From: an uncultured Draconibacterium sp.
GTDB lineage: Bacteria; Bacteroidota; Bacteroidia; Bacteroidales; Prolixibacteraceae
Assembly: GCF_913060805.1 (NCBI RefSeq)
Contig: NZ_CAJXTC010000017.1
Coordinates: 1 to 64,000 of the forward strand
DNA length: 64,000 bases
Direction: 5' to 3'
In this document: positions 9,180-17,933 of the stretch, piece by piece
How positions within the stretch are numbered: the first letter of the stretch is position 1
Layout of the letters: every line of letters begins with the position of its first letter
Program-made: the position numbers and the translations under genes
The notes under the pieces: model-generated
Databases searched by the model: none
Seen by the model: the letters and a program-made list of their open reading frames with translations, nothing else
Told to the model about the DNA's origin: nothing

Positions 9180-9995
9180 ATGTCAGTACATAGCGAAGTC
9201 AGAAAAGTTACCACGCACCGTTTATCGGAAATGAAATTGCGTGGAGAAAAAATATCGATGTTAACAGCCTACGATTACAGTATGGCACAGTTGGTTGATG
9301 AAGCCGGATTGGATGTTATTCTGGTTGGCGATTCGGCCTCGAACGTAATGGCGGGCCACGAAACCACGCTTCCTATCACCCTTAACGAGATGATCTTTAT
9401 GGGGGCGTCGGTGGTGCGTGCCGTAAACCGTGCGCTTGTTGTGGTCGACCTTCCTTTCGGAACCTACCAGGGCAACTCGCGCGAAGCATTGAGTTCGGCC
9501 ATTCGCATTATGAAAGAAACAGCCGCCGACGCGGTAAAACTTGAAGGTGGCGAAGAAGTAATCGAATCGGTAAAACGTATCCTTTCGGCCGGAATTCCGG
9601 TGATGGGGCACCTGGGATTAATGCCGCAGTCGATTCATAAATTTGGAACTTACACCGTACGCGCCAAACAAGAAGCCGAAGCCGAAAAACTAATCAGCGA
9701 CGCCAAACTACTGGAAGAAGCCGGTTGTTTTGCCATTGTACTCGAGAAAATTCCCGCTTCACTTGGCGAACAGGTTGCCAAAGAGCTGAAGATTCCGGTA
9801 ATCGGGATTGGTGCCGGTGGTGGTGTTGATGGGCAAGTGTTGGTAATCCACGATATGCTGGGAATTACACAACAATTCTCGCCACGTTTTTTGCGCCGAT
9901 ACCACAACCTTGCAGCCGAGATTAAAGGTGCTGTAGGAAATTATATTAACGATGTAAAATCGCAGGATTTCCCAAGCGATAAGGAACAGTATTAG
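9180..9995 (+). CDS. panB: 3-methyl-2-oxobutanoate hydroxymethyltransferase
   Basis: 271 residues, normal PanB length. The enzyme adds a hydroxymethyl group from 5,10-methylene-tetrahydrofolate to alpha-ketoisovalerate to give ketopantoate, the first committed step of pantothenate/CoA synthesis, in the cytoplasm. Diagnostic motifs are [38 protein letters not shown] (metal-binding Asp), [10 protein letters not shown] and [15 protein letters not shown], then [20 protein letters not shown] near the C-terminus. No other pan gene is adjacent. It is followed on the same strand by an RluA-type gene, with a palindromic repeat between them that probably separates the transcripts. Confidence 0.97.
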   Translation: MSVHSEVRKVTTHRLSEMKLRGEKISMLTAYDYSMAQLVDEAGLDVILVGDSASNVMAGHETTLPITLNEMIFMGASVVRAVNRALVVVDLPFGTYQGNSREALSSAIRIMKETAADAVKLEGGEEVIESVKRILSAGIPVMGHLGLMPQSIHKFGTYTVRAKQEAEAEKLISDAKLLEEAGCFAIVLEKIPASLGEQVAKELKIPVIGIGAGGGVDGQVLVIHDMLGITQQFSPRFLRRYHNLAAEIKGAVGNYINDVKSQDFPSDKEQY

Positions 9996-10007
9996 GATTC
10001 AACTTAC

Positions 10008-10095
10008 TGTCATTTCGAAGAAAGAATGACTGAGAAATCTTTATCTTAGAAACAGATTTCTCCTCTCCCGAAGTTTTGGGATCGTCGAAATGACA
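10008..10095. repeat. Dispersed palindromic repeat, family A copy 1
   Basis: Outer arms TGTCATTTCGA (10008-10018) and TCGAAATGACA (10085-10095) are perfect inverted repeats. Inner arms GAGAAATCT (10032-10040) and AGATTTCTC (10054-10062) are also perfect. The left 33 bases match those of the copy at 24140 at 32 positions. Degenerate relatives occur near 10964, 28671, 32771 and 32903. It fills the panB-rluA gap and could act as a terminator hairpin. Confidence 0.85.
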
Positions 10096-10108
10096 ACAAG
10101 CACTGAGA

Positions 10109-10816
10109 ATGGAAGTAATATACGAAGACAACCATATTATTGCAATAAACAAGGCGTGCGGCGACGTTGTGCAGGGCGATAAAACCGGCGACGAAACCGT
10201 TTTGGACAAGGTGAAACATTACCTGAAGGTGAAATACAACAAACCGGGGAATGTTTACCTTGGCCTTCCGCACCGCCTCGACCGCCCAACAAGCGGCATT
10301 CTTATTTTGGCCAAAACCAGTAAAGTGCTGCCACGGCTCAACAAACTTTTCCAAGCCAAAGACGGTATGCGAAAAGTGTATTGGGCAGTGGTGGATAAAC
10401 GTCCCCCAAAATACACCGATACGCTGGAGCATTACCTGCGCAAAGACCAGGAAAAGAACAGGAGTTACGCCTACACCGAGCCGCGTTCTGATTGTAAATT
10501 TGCCAGCCTCACCTACCGCCATGTGGCGAGCATCGATCGTTATCATTTGCTGGAGGTGGAAATCCATACCGGGCGCCATCACCAGATCAGGGTGCAGTTG
10601 CGCCAGTTAAACCTGCACATTAAAGGCGATTTAAAATACGGTGCTCCGCGGTCGAACAAAAACAAAGGTATCCACCTGCATGCACGCCAGACAGAGCTGA
10701 TCCACCCTGTGCGAAAAACTCCTTTAACCATCGTTGCCGATCCGCCAAAAGATCCGGTGTGGGACGAGTTTATGAAAATCTTTAAAGCCGGGAAATTTAG
10801 CCCTGTGGAGATTTAG
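10109..10816 (+). CDS. RluA-family pseudouridine synthase
   Basis: 235 residues with the RluA-type core but no S4 domain. The catalytic Asp lies in PHRLDRPTSGILILAKTS, followed by KVYWAVV, VEIHTGRHHQIRVQLRQL and a terminal HLHARQTELIHP block, which are the ordered motifs of the family. It isomerises a specific uridine in rRNA or tRNA to pseudouridine. The target position cannot be told from sequence alone; compact RluA-type proteins like this one are common in Bacteroidota as additional paralogues. The ATG at 10109 follows directly after the family A repeat. Confidence 0.92.
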   Translation: MEVIYEDNHIIAINKACGDVVQGDKTGDETVLDKVKHYLKVKYNKPGNVYLGLPHRLDRPTSGILILAKTSKVLPRLNKLFQAKDGMRKVYWAVVDKRPPKYTDTLEHYLRKDQEKNRSYAYTEPRSDCKFASLTYRHVASIDRYHLLEVEIHTGRHHQIRVQLRQLNLHIKGDLKYGAPRSNKNKGIHLHARQTELIHPVRKTPLTIVADPPKDPVWDEFMKIFKAGKFSPVEI

Positions 10817-10841
10817 AAAGGATTGATGGAGATTGAAAAAA

Positions 10842-11004
10842 GATTGAATTAGATTGATGGTTTAGTGAGCAAGTTTGTAAATGCTTTAATGCAGCAATGA
10901 TTCAATCTTGTTTTTCGGCTTTGTGTAACTCTGTGGTAAAAGATTCGGATTTTCTATAAAACTGAAACAGATCTCTCCTCGTTCCTCATCGAGATGACAG
11001 CTGT
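10842..11004. repeat. Composite of degenerate dispersed repeats between rluA-type gene and cdd
   Basis: GATTGAATTAGATTG at 10842-10856 recurs exactly at 12756-12770, and the following ~40 bases are also similar in both places (TTTAGTGAG / TTTGGTGAA, then TTAATGC). Its last 13 bases recur at 32767-32779. At 10964-11004, GAAACAGATCTCTCC...GATGACAG resembles the right half of family A (10050-10095). No gene is visible in this gap. Confidence 0.6.
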
Positions 11005-11091
11005 TCTCAACTTTTACTTCCGACGCTGCGACCGCAATTTCGTCCGGTAATACCATCCTCAACTTTTGCCTTTTTACTTTTGCCTTGGTTA

Positions 11092-11574
11092 CTACTCTAA
11101 ATCGCTCGGTTTAAAAGCAAACGGCAGCAAATTATCGGCGCCTTCAAGTACCTGGATGTGCTTTTTACCATCGAGAATTACACGAATGGGTTGATTGTAT
11201 CGTGTTTCGGTTTCTACTAACACCTGGCGGCACGAGCCACAGGGTTGCGCCGGAAATTCCAGAAATCCATGCGAATTTTTTGCCGTTACGGCAATTGCTT
11301 TTACGGCCTGATCGGGGTAAGTAGAGTTGGCATAAAACAAGGCTACCCGCTCGGCGCAAATACCATCTGTAAAGTCGGCATTCTCCTGGTTGCTACCGGT
11401 AATTACTTCGCCGTTTTCGAGCAATAGCGCGGCACCTACACAAAATTTTGAGTAAGGCGCGTAAGCATTTTTACTGGCCTCGCGTGCTGCCAGCAACAAT
11501 TTTTGGTCGCTTTCGGGTAATTCCTCCACCGCATCGTATTCGCAAACCTTTATCGTGACTTCGTTATTTCGCAT
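11092..11574 (-). CDS. cdd: Cytidine deaminase
   Basis: 160 residues. Converts (deoxy)cytidine to (deoxy)uridine in pyrimidine salvage. The zinc site and proton shuttle are visible as CAERVALFYA (Cys and the catalytic Glu in the C-A-E motif) and PCGSCRQVL (two Cys ligands), which is the tetrameric all-Cys Cdd arrangement. The substrate loop AYAPYSKFCVGAALLLENGE lies upstream, as in the family. It is a single gene facing the rluA-type gene across repeat-rich DNA. No fusion or truncation is evident. Confidence 0.95.
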   Translation of the reverse strand: MRNNEVTIKVCEYDAVEELPESDQKLLLAAREASKNAYAPYSKFCVGAALLLENGEVITGSNQENADFTDGICAERVALFYANSTYPDQAVKAIAVTAKNSHGFLEFPAQPCGSCRQVLVETETRYNQPIRVILDGKKHIQVLEGADNLLPFAFKPSDLE

Positions 11575-11790
11575 AAACGGGTATTTTTCTCAAATGTACA
11601 ATTTTATATTAAATGGCGGTTGACTGCATGTATTTTCAATAATGCAGAAACAGGAGATCAACTTTCTTTTCACCAAAATCCAATAAAGCCATCTTACTCA
11701 CGTTTCATTGTTTATAAAATGCTTTGGTTTTAATATGCAAATGCCCCGAGGTATTTTATTTTTGGCATCAGCAAACGTTGTAACAGAAAC

Positions 11791-12726
11791 ATGAGACACA
11801 TAATTTCCTTTACCTTTTTTATTTTACTGGCCACAAGCGCAATTTCTCAAAACATTACCCGCGATGAGTACATCAGGCAGTGGCAACTGGTGGCTATTGA
11901 AGAGATGAACCGCAGCGGAATACCGGCCAGTATTACCATGGCACAGGGTTGTCTGGAGTCGGGAAACGGCAACAGCGAATTGTCGCGAAAATCGAACAAC
12001 CACTTCGGTATAAAATGTAAAAGTAGCTGGAAAGGGAAAAAAGTATATTACGACGATGACCGCCGTAACGAGTGTTTCAGAAGTTACCGCTCGGTGAAGG
12101 ATTCGTACGAAGATCATACCGACTTTCTAATGACTAATCCGCGTTATGCTTCGCTGTTTATGCTCGATCATACCGATTACAAAAGCTGGGCAAAAGGATT
12201 AAAAAAAGCCGGTTATGCAACGGCTCATGATTACGACAAACGACTGATACGAATTATTGAGGAGAACAAACTGCACCGCCTCGACAAGAAAATGACTTTT
12301 AGTCCGATGAATGGACAGACAGCCCACAATGTGTTGAATACCGATAAAACGGGAGCACTTACCATTACACCATTCAATACGCACAAGGTTAGCAAAATTA
12401 ACCGCGTAAAAGCTGTGGTTGCCCAAAAGGGCGACACCTACGAAATGTTGGCACAAGAGCTTGGATTAAAAGACTGGGAGCTGTATAAATTTAACGATCA
12501 GCCACCCGGACACCGTCCGATTGCTAACGAGGTGGTTTATATTCAGCACAAAAAGAATAAAACCGGCAAAGACCAACTTACGCATCGCGTGCAGGAAGGC
12601 GAAACCATGCATTACATTTCGCAACTATATGGCATAAAATTAAATCCGCTTTACCGCCGCAATAGCATGAAAAAAGGTCAGCAGCCACGTCCGGGTCAGG
12701 TGATTTATCTGCGGAAGAAGAAGTAG
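11791..12726 (+). CDS. Secreted N-acetylglucosaminidase with LysM domains
   Basis: 311 residues with a signal peptide ending LLATSAISQ. Residues about 20-165 form a glucosaminidase (FlgJ/lysozyme-like) domain: ITMAQGCLESGNGNSELSRK carries the catalytic Glu, followed by NNHFGIKC and DHTDFLMTNPRY. Two LysM peptidoglycan-binding repeats follow, about 205-255 (VVAQKGDTYEMLAQELGL) and 262-310 (HRVQEGETMHYISQLYGI). The enzyme likely cleaves the peptidoglycan glycan strand in the periplasm during wall turnover or division. A TATTTTTG element at 11757-11764 may be its promoter -7 box. Confidence 0.92.
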   Translation: MRHIISFTFFILLATSAISQNITRDEYIRQWQLVAIEEMNRSGIPASITMAQGCLESGNGNSELSRKSNNHFGIKCKSSWKGKKVYYDDDRRNECFRSYRSVKDSYEDHTDFLMTNPRYASLFMLDHTDYKSWAKGLKKAGYATAHDYDKRLIRIIEENKLHRLDKKMTFSPMNGQTAHNVLNTDKTGALTITPFNTHKVSKINRVKAVVAQKGDTYEMLAQELGLKDWELYKFNDQPPGHRPIANEVVYIQHKKNKTGKDQLTHRVQEGETMHYISQLYGIKLNPLYRRNSMKKGQQPRPGQVIYLRKKK

Positions 12727-12755
12727 CCGCAGAGATTGGTGCCGATTGATTCTGA

Positions 12756-12815
12756 GATTGAATTAGATTGTTTGGTGAATGAGTAATTGAGTTAATGCGG
12801 AAATACCAGAATGCT
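12756..12815. repeat. Second copy of the GATTGAATTAGATTG repeat
   Basis: GATTGAATTAGATTG at 12756-12770 is identical to 10842-10856, and the next ~40 bases are recognisably related. Both copies lie just after the 3' end of a plus-strand gene. Confidence 0.6.
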
Positions 12816-12821
12816 TTACTG

Positions 12822-13181
12822 TTATTCTGTTGATGCCCGGTACATGAAATAGCGTAACAATACACGGTCGGCAAACAAAACAAACACCACTAAAAGGTTT
12901 ATGCCAACCACCAAGGCTGCATTGGAAGTAAAGAAAGACAACCAGTTCTCGATTTTTGCATCGTACCAAACAAAAGCCAGCACCGCAGTTACAAGCATAA
13001 TTCCGAGTATAACCGAAAGATAAATCAGAAATTCACGGATGTATTGAGCCCAGGCAAAGCGCCGCTCCACCTTTTCAACCAATAAGTCGGTAAAATTCTC
13101 CGACAGCTTGAATTCCGGCTCCGAAGTGAATGCCTCTTTCAGTATTTGGTCAGTATCAAAATTCCGATCTTCGTTATACAT
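12822..13181 (-). CDS. Small two-TM membrane protein, probable anti-sigma-type partner of the ECF factor
   Basis: 119 residues when started at MYNEDRNFDTDQIL; this ATG overlaps the sigma gene stop (ATGTATAA), so translational coupling is likely. The track start 45 bases upstream lies inside the sigma gene and is rejected. The first ~50 residues are soluble and charged (FTDLLVEKVERRFAWAQYIR). Two membrane helices follow (LIYLSVILGIMLVTAVLAFV and AALVVGINLLVVFVLFADRV). No zinc-binding ZAS motif (HxxxCxxC) is present, so an anti-sigma role rests on genetic position and topology only. Confidence 0.65.
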   Translation of the reverse strand: MYNEDRNFDTDQILKEAFTSEPEFKLSENFTDLLVEKVERRFAWAQYIREFLIYLSVILGIMLVTAVLAFVWYDAKIENWLSFFTSNAALVVGINLLVVFVLFADRVLLRYFMYRASTE

Positions 13182-13755
13182 AGTCAACAAATATATTAGT
13201 TTGTTCCAAACGGGCAACTTTTTCAATCTTGCCTTTTAATAATTTTCGTGCCCGGCTCAGGTAACTTTTTATGGTCCCTTCGGGCATTCCTGTAATTTCT
13301 TCTATCTCTTTGTACGAGAACTCCTCGAGGTGAAACAGGGTAATCACCGTTCGGTAGTTCACCGGCAACGACTCAATCAGTTGCATGAGATATTTTTTCG
13401 CTTCTTCCTTTTCAATGCTTTTCTGGTTCAACCCCGGGTCTTTTTCAGCAAGAATGAGATTAGGTTCTTCGCTGTACGACAATTCGCCTCTTCGTTTCAG
13501 TTTCCGGTAATGTGTTATGGCTGTGTTGTAAGCAATGGTCGCAATCCACGTCGACAATTTCGAATCGCCACGAAATCGTTTCAGTGTTTTAAACACTTTT
13601 ATAAACACCTCCTGGCAAATGTCTTCCAATTCATCTTCTTGCTGAATAATGCGACCAACCACATGCGTTACAAGCCGTTGGTACTTCGACACCAAAAACC
13701 TGAACGCATGGTTGTTTCCGTTTAAAACCTGTTGAACCAGTTGCGCATCATTCAT
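13174..13755 (-). CDS. ECF-type RNA polymerase sigma factor
   Basis: 193 residues. Sigma region 2 spans about 20-90 (ELEDICQEVFIKVFKTLKRF, then STWIATIAYNTAITHYRK). Region 4 spans about 130-180 with the HTH EFSYKEIEEITGMPEGTIKS and the end YLSRARKLL. It directs RNA polymerase to a dedicated promoter set, often envelope stress genes. The next gene on the strand overlaps its stop and encodes a two-TM protein, the usual place for an anti-sigma partner. Target promoters cannot be deduced. Confidence 0.94.
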   Translation of the reverse strand: MNDAQLVQQVLNGNNHAFRFLVSKYQRLVTHVVGRIIQQEDELEDICQEVFIKVFKTLKRFRGDSKLSTWIATIAYNTAITHYRKLKRRGELSYSEEPNLILAEKDPGLNQKSIEKEEAKKYLMQLIESLPVNYRTVITLFHLEEFSYKEIEEITGMPEGTIKSYLSRARKLLKGKIEKVARLEQTNIFVDYV

Positions 13756-13922
13756 AATTATCTCATCAGACTAAACAAGGTAGGCAAATGTTACAATTAA
13801 TTTTGAAAAGTTTGAAGACCGGAGACCGAAGCCGGAAGAAAGTGGCGGTTTGCAAATCGTTAAATTCCGCGGCAAGTTTTGATTTTGAATACAAAGCCAC
13901 TAAATAACCCTCAGCATTTTAT

Positions 13923-14086
13923 ACATACTCAAAACAAACAGCTTTTCGGGTTTTTCATTTGTTCTTTTTCCCTTTTTCTGCAGCAAAATTTTAAACCGTA
14001 GCTACGGCTATGCTTGAAAATTTTGACTTGAAAAAGAAAAAAATAACTTCGTCAAAATTCCCGAAAAGCTATCCGCATTGAGTATA
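13923..14086. repeat. Long imperfect palindrome (~165 bp) upstream of tyrS
   Basis: Several nested arms pair in order. ATACTCAA (13924-13931) pairs with TTGAGTAT (14079-14086), and AGCTTTTCGGG (13940-13950) pairs with CCCGAAAAGCT. GTTCTTTTTC pairs with GAAAAAGAA, and CAAAATTTT with AAAATTTTG. The centre is CCGTAGCTACGG at 13996-14007. Arms are offset by about 6 bases, so the structure is imperfect. The whole may be a mobile palindromic element or a bidirectional transcription block. Confidence 0.8.
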
Positions 14087-14090
14087 TTTG
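14083..14090 (+). promoter_or_regulatory. Candidate -7 promoter element of tyrS
   Basis: TATATTTG is a full match to the Bacteroidota TAnnTTTG -7 box, 55 bases before the tyrS ATG. No convincing -33 TTTG is seen at normal spacing. It sits at the outer edge of the long palindrome. Confidence 0.35.
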
Positions 14091-14145
14091 CGCAGATTTT
14101 TAAAAACGATTGATTCGATCACGATCATAAATAAATTTTACACAG

Positions 14146-15438
14146 ATGAGTTTTGTACAAGAGCTGAAATGGAGAGGCATGTTGCACGATATTATGCCGG
14201 GAACTGAGGAACAACTGGAAAAAGAATTAACCGCGGCTTATGTGGGTATCGATCCAACTGCCGACTCGTTGCACATTGGCCACCTGGTAAGTGTAATGAT
14301 GTTGAAACATCTTCAGATTGCTGGTCACCAGCCTATTGCTTTGGTTGGAGGTGCGACCGGAATGATCGGCGATCCATCAGGGAAATCGCAGGAGCGTAAT
14401 CTTTTGGATGAACCAACACTACGCCACAATCAGGAATGTATTAAAGCTCAGCTGGCAAAATTCCTCGATTTTGAAAGTAAAGAAGACAACGTTGCACTTT
14501 TGGTAAATAACTACGACTGGATGAAGGAATTTTCGTTCCTCGATTTTATTCGCGACGTGGGTAAACGTATTACCGTAAACTACATGATGGCGAAAGATTC
14601 GGTAAAAAAACGTTTGGGCGAAGAATCAAAATCGGGAATGTCGTTCACCGAATTTACCTACCAGTTGGTGCAGGGATACGACTTTTACCACTTATACAAA
14701 AACAACAACTGCCGCCTGCAAATGGGTGGTTCCGATCAGTGGGGAAACATTACCACAGGTACTGAGTTGATCCGTCGGATGGATGGTGGTGAAGCTTTTG
14801 CATTAACTTGTCCGCTGATCACCAAAGCCGACGGAACCAAGTTCGGAAAAACAGAATCGGGCAACGTTTGGCTCGATCCTGAACGTACTTCGCCTTATGC
14901 ATTCTTCCAGTTTTGGTTGAATACTTCGGATGAAGATGCCGAACGTTACATAAAAATATTTACGCTACTGTCGCAAGAAGAAATCGACACACTGGTTGCC
15001 GAGCACAAAGAAGCACCACATGCCCGTGCCTTGCAGAAAAAACTGGCTGAAGAAGTAACCACATTGGTTCACTCGCGCGAAGAGTACGACATGGCAGTTG
15101 AGGCGTCACAAATTTTGTTTGGTAAAGGTACTGCCGAGCAACTGCGCAAACTGAATGAAAGTACTTTCCTTGCGGTGTTTGAAGGAGTACCTCAATTCAA
15201 TATCTCAAAAGACGAGCTTTCAGCTGGTATCAATGTAATCGATTTGCTGGCAGAGAAGACAGAAGTATTTCCATCGAAAGGAGAATTGCGCCGTACGATT
15301 AAAGGTAACGGACTGAGCATTAACAAAGAGAAGATCAACAATCCTGATCTGGATGTAAACAACGACTTTTTAATTGGTGGCAAATACATTCTGGCACAAA
15401 AAGGAAAGAAAAATTACTTCCTCATTATTGCTGAATAA
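14146..15438 (+). CDS. tyrS: Tyrosyl-tRNA synthetase
   Basis: 430 residues, the size of bacterial TyrRS. Charges tRNA(Tyr) with tyrosine. Class I signatures are present: HIGH as [18 protein letters not shown], and the KMSKS loop as [17 protein letters not shown], the KFGKT form usual for bacterial TyrRS. The tyrosine pocket [13 protein letters not shown] and [12 protein letters not shown] precede the loop. The C-terminal ~80 residues ([20 protein letters not shown]) are the S4-like tRNA-binding domain. No T-box leader is seen; upstream is the long palindrome instead. Confidence 0.97.
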   Translation: MSFVQELKWRGMLHDIMPGTEEQLEKELTAAYVGIDPTADSLHIGHLVSVMMLKHLQIAGHQPIALVGGATGMIGDPSGKSQERNLLDEPTLRHNQECIKAQLAKFLDFESKEDNVALLVNNYDWMKEFSFLDFIRDVGKRITVNYMMAKDSVKKRLGEESKSGMSFTEFTYQLVQGYDFYHLYKNNNCRLQMGGSDQWGNITTGTELIRRMDGGEAFALTCPLITKADGTKFGKTESGNVWLDPERTSPYAFFQFWLNTSDEDAERYIKIFTLLSQEEIDTLVAEHKEAPHARALQKKLAEEVTTLVHSREEYDMAVEASQILFGKGTAEQLRKLNESTFLAVFEGVPQFNISKDELSAGINVIDLLAEKTEVFPSKGELRRTIKGNGLSINKEKINNPDLDVNNDFLIGGKYILAQKGKKNYFLIIAE

Positions 15439-15508
15439 TCAAAAGTTTAAATACTAAAAACTTTTCGGATTCGTTGAAATAACACGATCGAATTGAAACC
15501 ACTATCTT

Positions 15509-16462
15509 ATGGATAATTTTTTTGACAACCAGCGTATTCTGAAAATGATTTGGAAACGCAAATTTCATTTTATAATTGTTGGTATAGCTGCGATTGCATT
15601 GTCGGCCATTTTTTCCGGCCCGGCATTTATTACTCCCAAGTTCAAGTCAACGGCACGAGTTTATCCTACTAGTAATATTGCAGTTTACAGTGATGAATCG
15701 AGAACAGAACAGTTACTTGAAATTATAAACTCCAGGGATATAAAATTTAGAATGTTTGATGCTTTCAATTTGGATGAGGTTTATAATGTTGACAAAAATT
15801 CTCCGCAATACACAACGTTCATGCTTGACAAATATAATACCAATGTAAGCGCAAGTAAAACTGAATATGAAACAGTAGAAATCAAAGTCATGGATGAAGA
15901 TCCGGCACGCGCAAGCAATATGTGTGATTCAATTATTTCTTTTGTTAACGAAAAAATCAGAGAACTACATTCACTCAAACACATTGAAGTAATACAGATC
16001 ACAAAAGAACATTTAGCAATTAACAGAAATATACTTGACTCAATTCGTCCAATATACCAAAGTCTAAGAGACGAAACAGGCATTCTTAGCTATCAAAAGC
16101 AATTGGGATATGTCACTGAAGGTTACATGCTTTCTCTATCAGAAAACAAAGGAAATACCAACGATGGTAAAAAAATTGAGAAACAGTTAAATCAATTCAG
16201 GCAAAAAGGACTTGATGCATATCGTTTGGAAAGACTATTTTCTAAATACAATAATGCAGTCGACTCACTAAAAAGTGTAATTGAAGTAGAACAAATAGAA
16301 GCGAAAAAAAGAATTACCTACAGCCACGTGGTGGAATACCCGTTCCCGGCTGATAAAAAAGCTTATCCTGTTCGCTGGCTGATCGTTGCATTCACAACGC
16401 TTTCGGCAGTATTTTTTGCACTACTTGTATTTTTGGTTCTCGACTACGGAAAAAAAGACTAA
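15509..16462 (+). CDS. Wzz/GumC-type polysaccharide chain-length or export protein
   Basis: 317 residues, with one membrane helix near the N-terminus (FHFIIVGIAAIALSAIFSGP) and one at the C-terminus (WLIVAFTTLSAVFFALLVFL), flanking a ~240-residue helical periplasmic region. This is the polysaccharide co-polymerase topology. The Wzz signature is recognisable in KFKSTARVYPTSN at the start and YPFPADKKAYPVRWLIV before the second helix. There is no C-terminal tyrosine-kinase domain. It is followed directly by an O-antigen ligase/polymerase gene, so the pair probably handles surface polysaccharide length and polymerisation. Confidence 0.85.
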   Translation: MDNFFDNQRILKMIWKRKFHFIIVGIAAIALSAIFSGPAFITPKFKSTARVYPTSNIAVYSDESRTEQLLEIINSRDIKFRMFDAFNLDEVYNVDKNSPQYTTFMLDKYNTNVSASKTEYETVEIKVMDEDPARASNMCDSIISFVNEKIRELHSLKHIEVIQITKEHLAINRNILDSIRPIYQSLRDETGILSYQKQLGYVTEGYMLSLSENKGNTNDGKKIEKQLNQFRQKGLDAYRLERLFSKYNNAVDSLKSVIEVEQIEAKKRITYSHVVEYPFPADKKAYPVRWLIVAFTTLSAVFFALLVFLVLDYGKKD

Positions 16463-16463
16463 A

Positions 16464-17930
16464 GTGCCACAAAAAGCGGTCATACGAATAGCACTTTTCT
16501 ATCTCATTTCCATCGGATTTATTGCATTAAACCTGTGGTTTGTGGTAGAAAAGCACATGCTGTATGCCAATGTGCTTCCGCTTTTTATTGTGGTAATTTT
16601 GCTGGCTCTTTTTTCGTTCGACAAGCTTGTATATCTTATCGCGTTTCTGGCACCTTTGTCCATTCCGCTAAGGGAATATTTGCCCGGAATTGGTTTTGAT
16701 ATGTACATCCCCACGGAACCGCTACTTTTTGGAGTGCTACTAATTTTTATTTTGAAAATTATACAGGAACGCCAATTTGATCGTAAAATATTACTTCACC
16801 CGGTATCGCTGGCTGTTTATCTCAACCTCTTTTGGATCCTGATTACCAGTGTAACCAGCACCATGCCGATGGTTTCGTTTAAATTTTTGCTGATGAGAAT
16901 TTGGTTTATAGTAGGTCTTTACCTGCTCACTGCCAAAATTTTCAAGGACGGCAAAAACATGGAAAAATACGTTTGGCTGTATGTTATTCCGCTGATACTG
17001 GTTATTTTCTATTCAACTTATCGCCACCTTGGTTACGGGCTTTGGGACAAACAAGCTGCGCACTTTGTGGTTTCGCCGTTTTACCGCGATCACACTTCTT
17101 ATGGGGCTGCCACTGCCATCTACCTCCCTTTTTTGGTGATGTTTATTTTGAGTAAAAACTATTCAAAAAATATACGTCTGTTGGCTACCGCTGCATTTGC
17201 AATTGTTACCATGGGGCTGCTATTGTCATACAGTCGGGCCGCATGGCTTAGCTTGGTAATTGCCTTTGGCGTTTGGGGAGTCGTAAAACTGCGCATCCGA
17301 TTTAAGACGCTTTTTATCACTTTGGGGTCATTGATTGTTTTGTTCCTGGTTTTCCAAACGCAAATTTTAATGAAACTGGAGCAAAACTCGGAAGAGTCGT
17401 CGGCGAATATGATGACACATATTTCATCGATGTCGAACATCAGCTCCGATGCATCGAACCTTGAGCGTATTAACCGCTGGAGCTGTGCCGTGCGTATGTT
17501 TGCCGATAAACCTGTGGTTGGTTACGGTCCGGGAACTTACATGTTTAAGTACGCCAAATACCAGTTGAGCAAAGACCGCACAATTATCAGTACCAACTCT
17601 GCCGACGGTGGAAATGCACACAGCGAGTACCTTGGGCCCATGGCCGAATCGGGTGTGCTTGGCCTGGCTACTTACCTGTTAATTATTATAGTAGTGATTT
17701 ATACCGCCGTAAACACCTACACGCGCTTAACTGATTACCGTTTGCGATCGATTGTTTTGGCCGCGCTGGTAGGTTTGGTTACGTACTACATCCACGGATT
17801 TTTGAATAACTTTTTGGATACCGACAAAATATCGGTGCCGTTTTGGGGATTCACGGCAATGATCGTTGCCATTGATATTCTTTCGAGAAAGCAGGAAAAA
17901 GATGCTGAACAGAAACAAGTATCTGAATAA
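16464..17930 (+). CDS. O-antigen ligase/polymerase family protein (Wzy_C)
   Basis: 488 residues from a GTG start (VPQKAVIRIALFYLI) one base after the upstream stop. The listed ATG at 16386 would overlap the Wzz-like gene by 77 bases and adds a non-membrane stretch, so GTG is preferred. About eleven hydrophobic segments are visible. The large loop near the C-terminus contains VVGYGPGTYM and GNAHSEYLGPMAESGVLGLA, the Wzy_C pattern of WaaL/Wzy enzymes that join polysaccharide to lipid carrier or polymerise repeat units. Glycosyltransferase genes are absent around it. Ligase versus polymerase cannot be decided. Confidence 0.85.
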   Translation: MPQKAVIRIALFYLISIGFIALNLWFVVEKHMLYANVLPLFIVVILLALFSFDKLVYLIAFLAPLSIPLREYLPGIGFDMYIPTEPLLFGVLLIFILKIIQERQFDRKILLHPVSLAVYLNLFWILITSVTSTMPMVSFKFLLMRIWFIVGLYLLTAKIFKDGKNMEKYVWLYVIPLILVIFYSTYRHLGYGLWDKQAAHFVVSPFYRDHTSYGAATAIYLPFLVMFILSKNYSKNIRLLATAAFAIVTMGLLLSYSRAAWLSLVIAFGVWGVVKLRIRFKTLFITLGSLIVLFLVFQTQILMKLEQNSEESSANMMTHISSMSNISSDASNLERINRWSCAVRMFADKPVVGYGPGTYMFKYAKYQLSKDRTIISTNSADGGNAHSEYLGPMAESGVLGLATYLLIIIVVIYTAVNTYTRLTDYRLRSIVLAALVGLVTYYIHGFLNNFLDTDKISVPFWGFTAMIVAIDILSRKQEKDAEQKQVSE

Positions 17931-17933
17931 ATA

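Larger units (their letters stand above)
13756..14145. other. Gene-free divergent region between sigma factor and tyrS
   Basis: No coding sequence is supported. It contains a sequence resembling the 28615 region (GAAGACCGGAGACCGAAGCCGGAAG versus GAAGACAGAAGCCCGAAGACGGAAG), then the long imperfect palindrome described separately, then a TATATTTG box before tyrS. Confidence 0.6.

Noticed and set aside
10046-10582. 178-residue minus-strand ORF opposite the RluA-type gene
   Set aside because: Antisense to a gene with diagnostic motifs; no independent domain.
13756-14145. T-box or other aminoacyl-tRNA-synthetase leader upstream of tyrS
   Set aside because: No T-box AGGGUGGNACCGCG-like sequence or specifier stem was seen; the region is an imperfect palindrome instead, and T-boxes are not usual in Bacteroidota.
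14839-14856. KFGKT in TyrS as a broken KMSKS motif
   Set aside because: KFGKT/KFGKS is the normal form in bacterial TyrRS, so it is not a defect.
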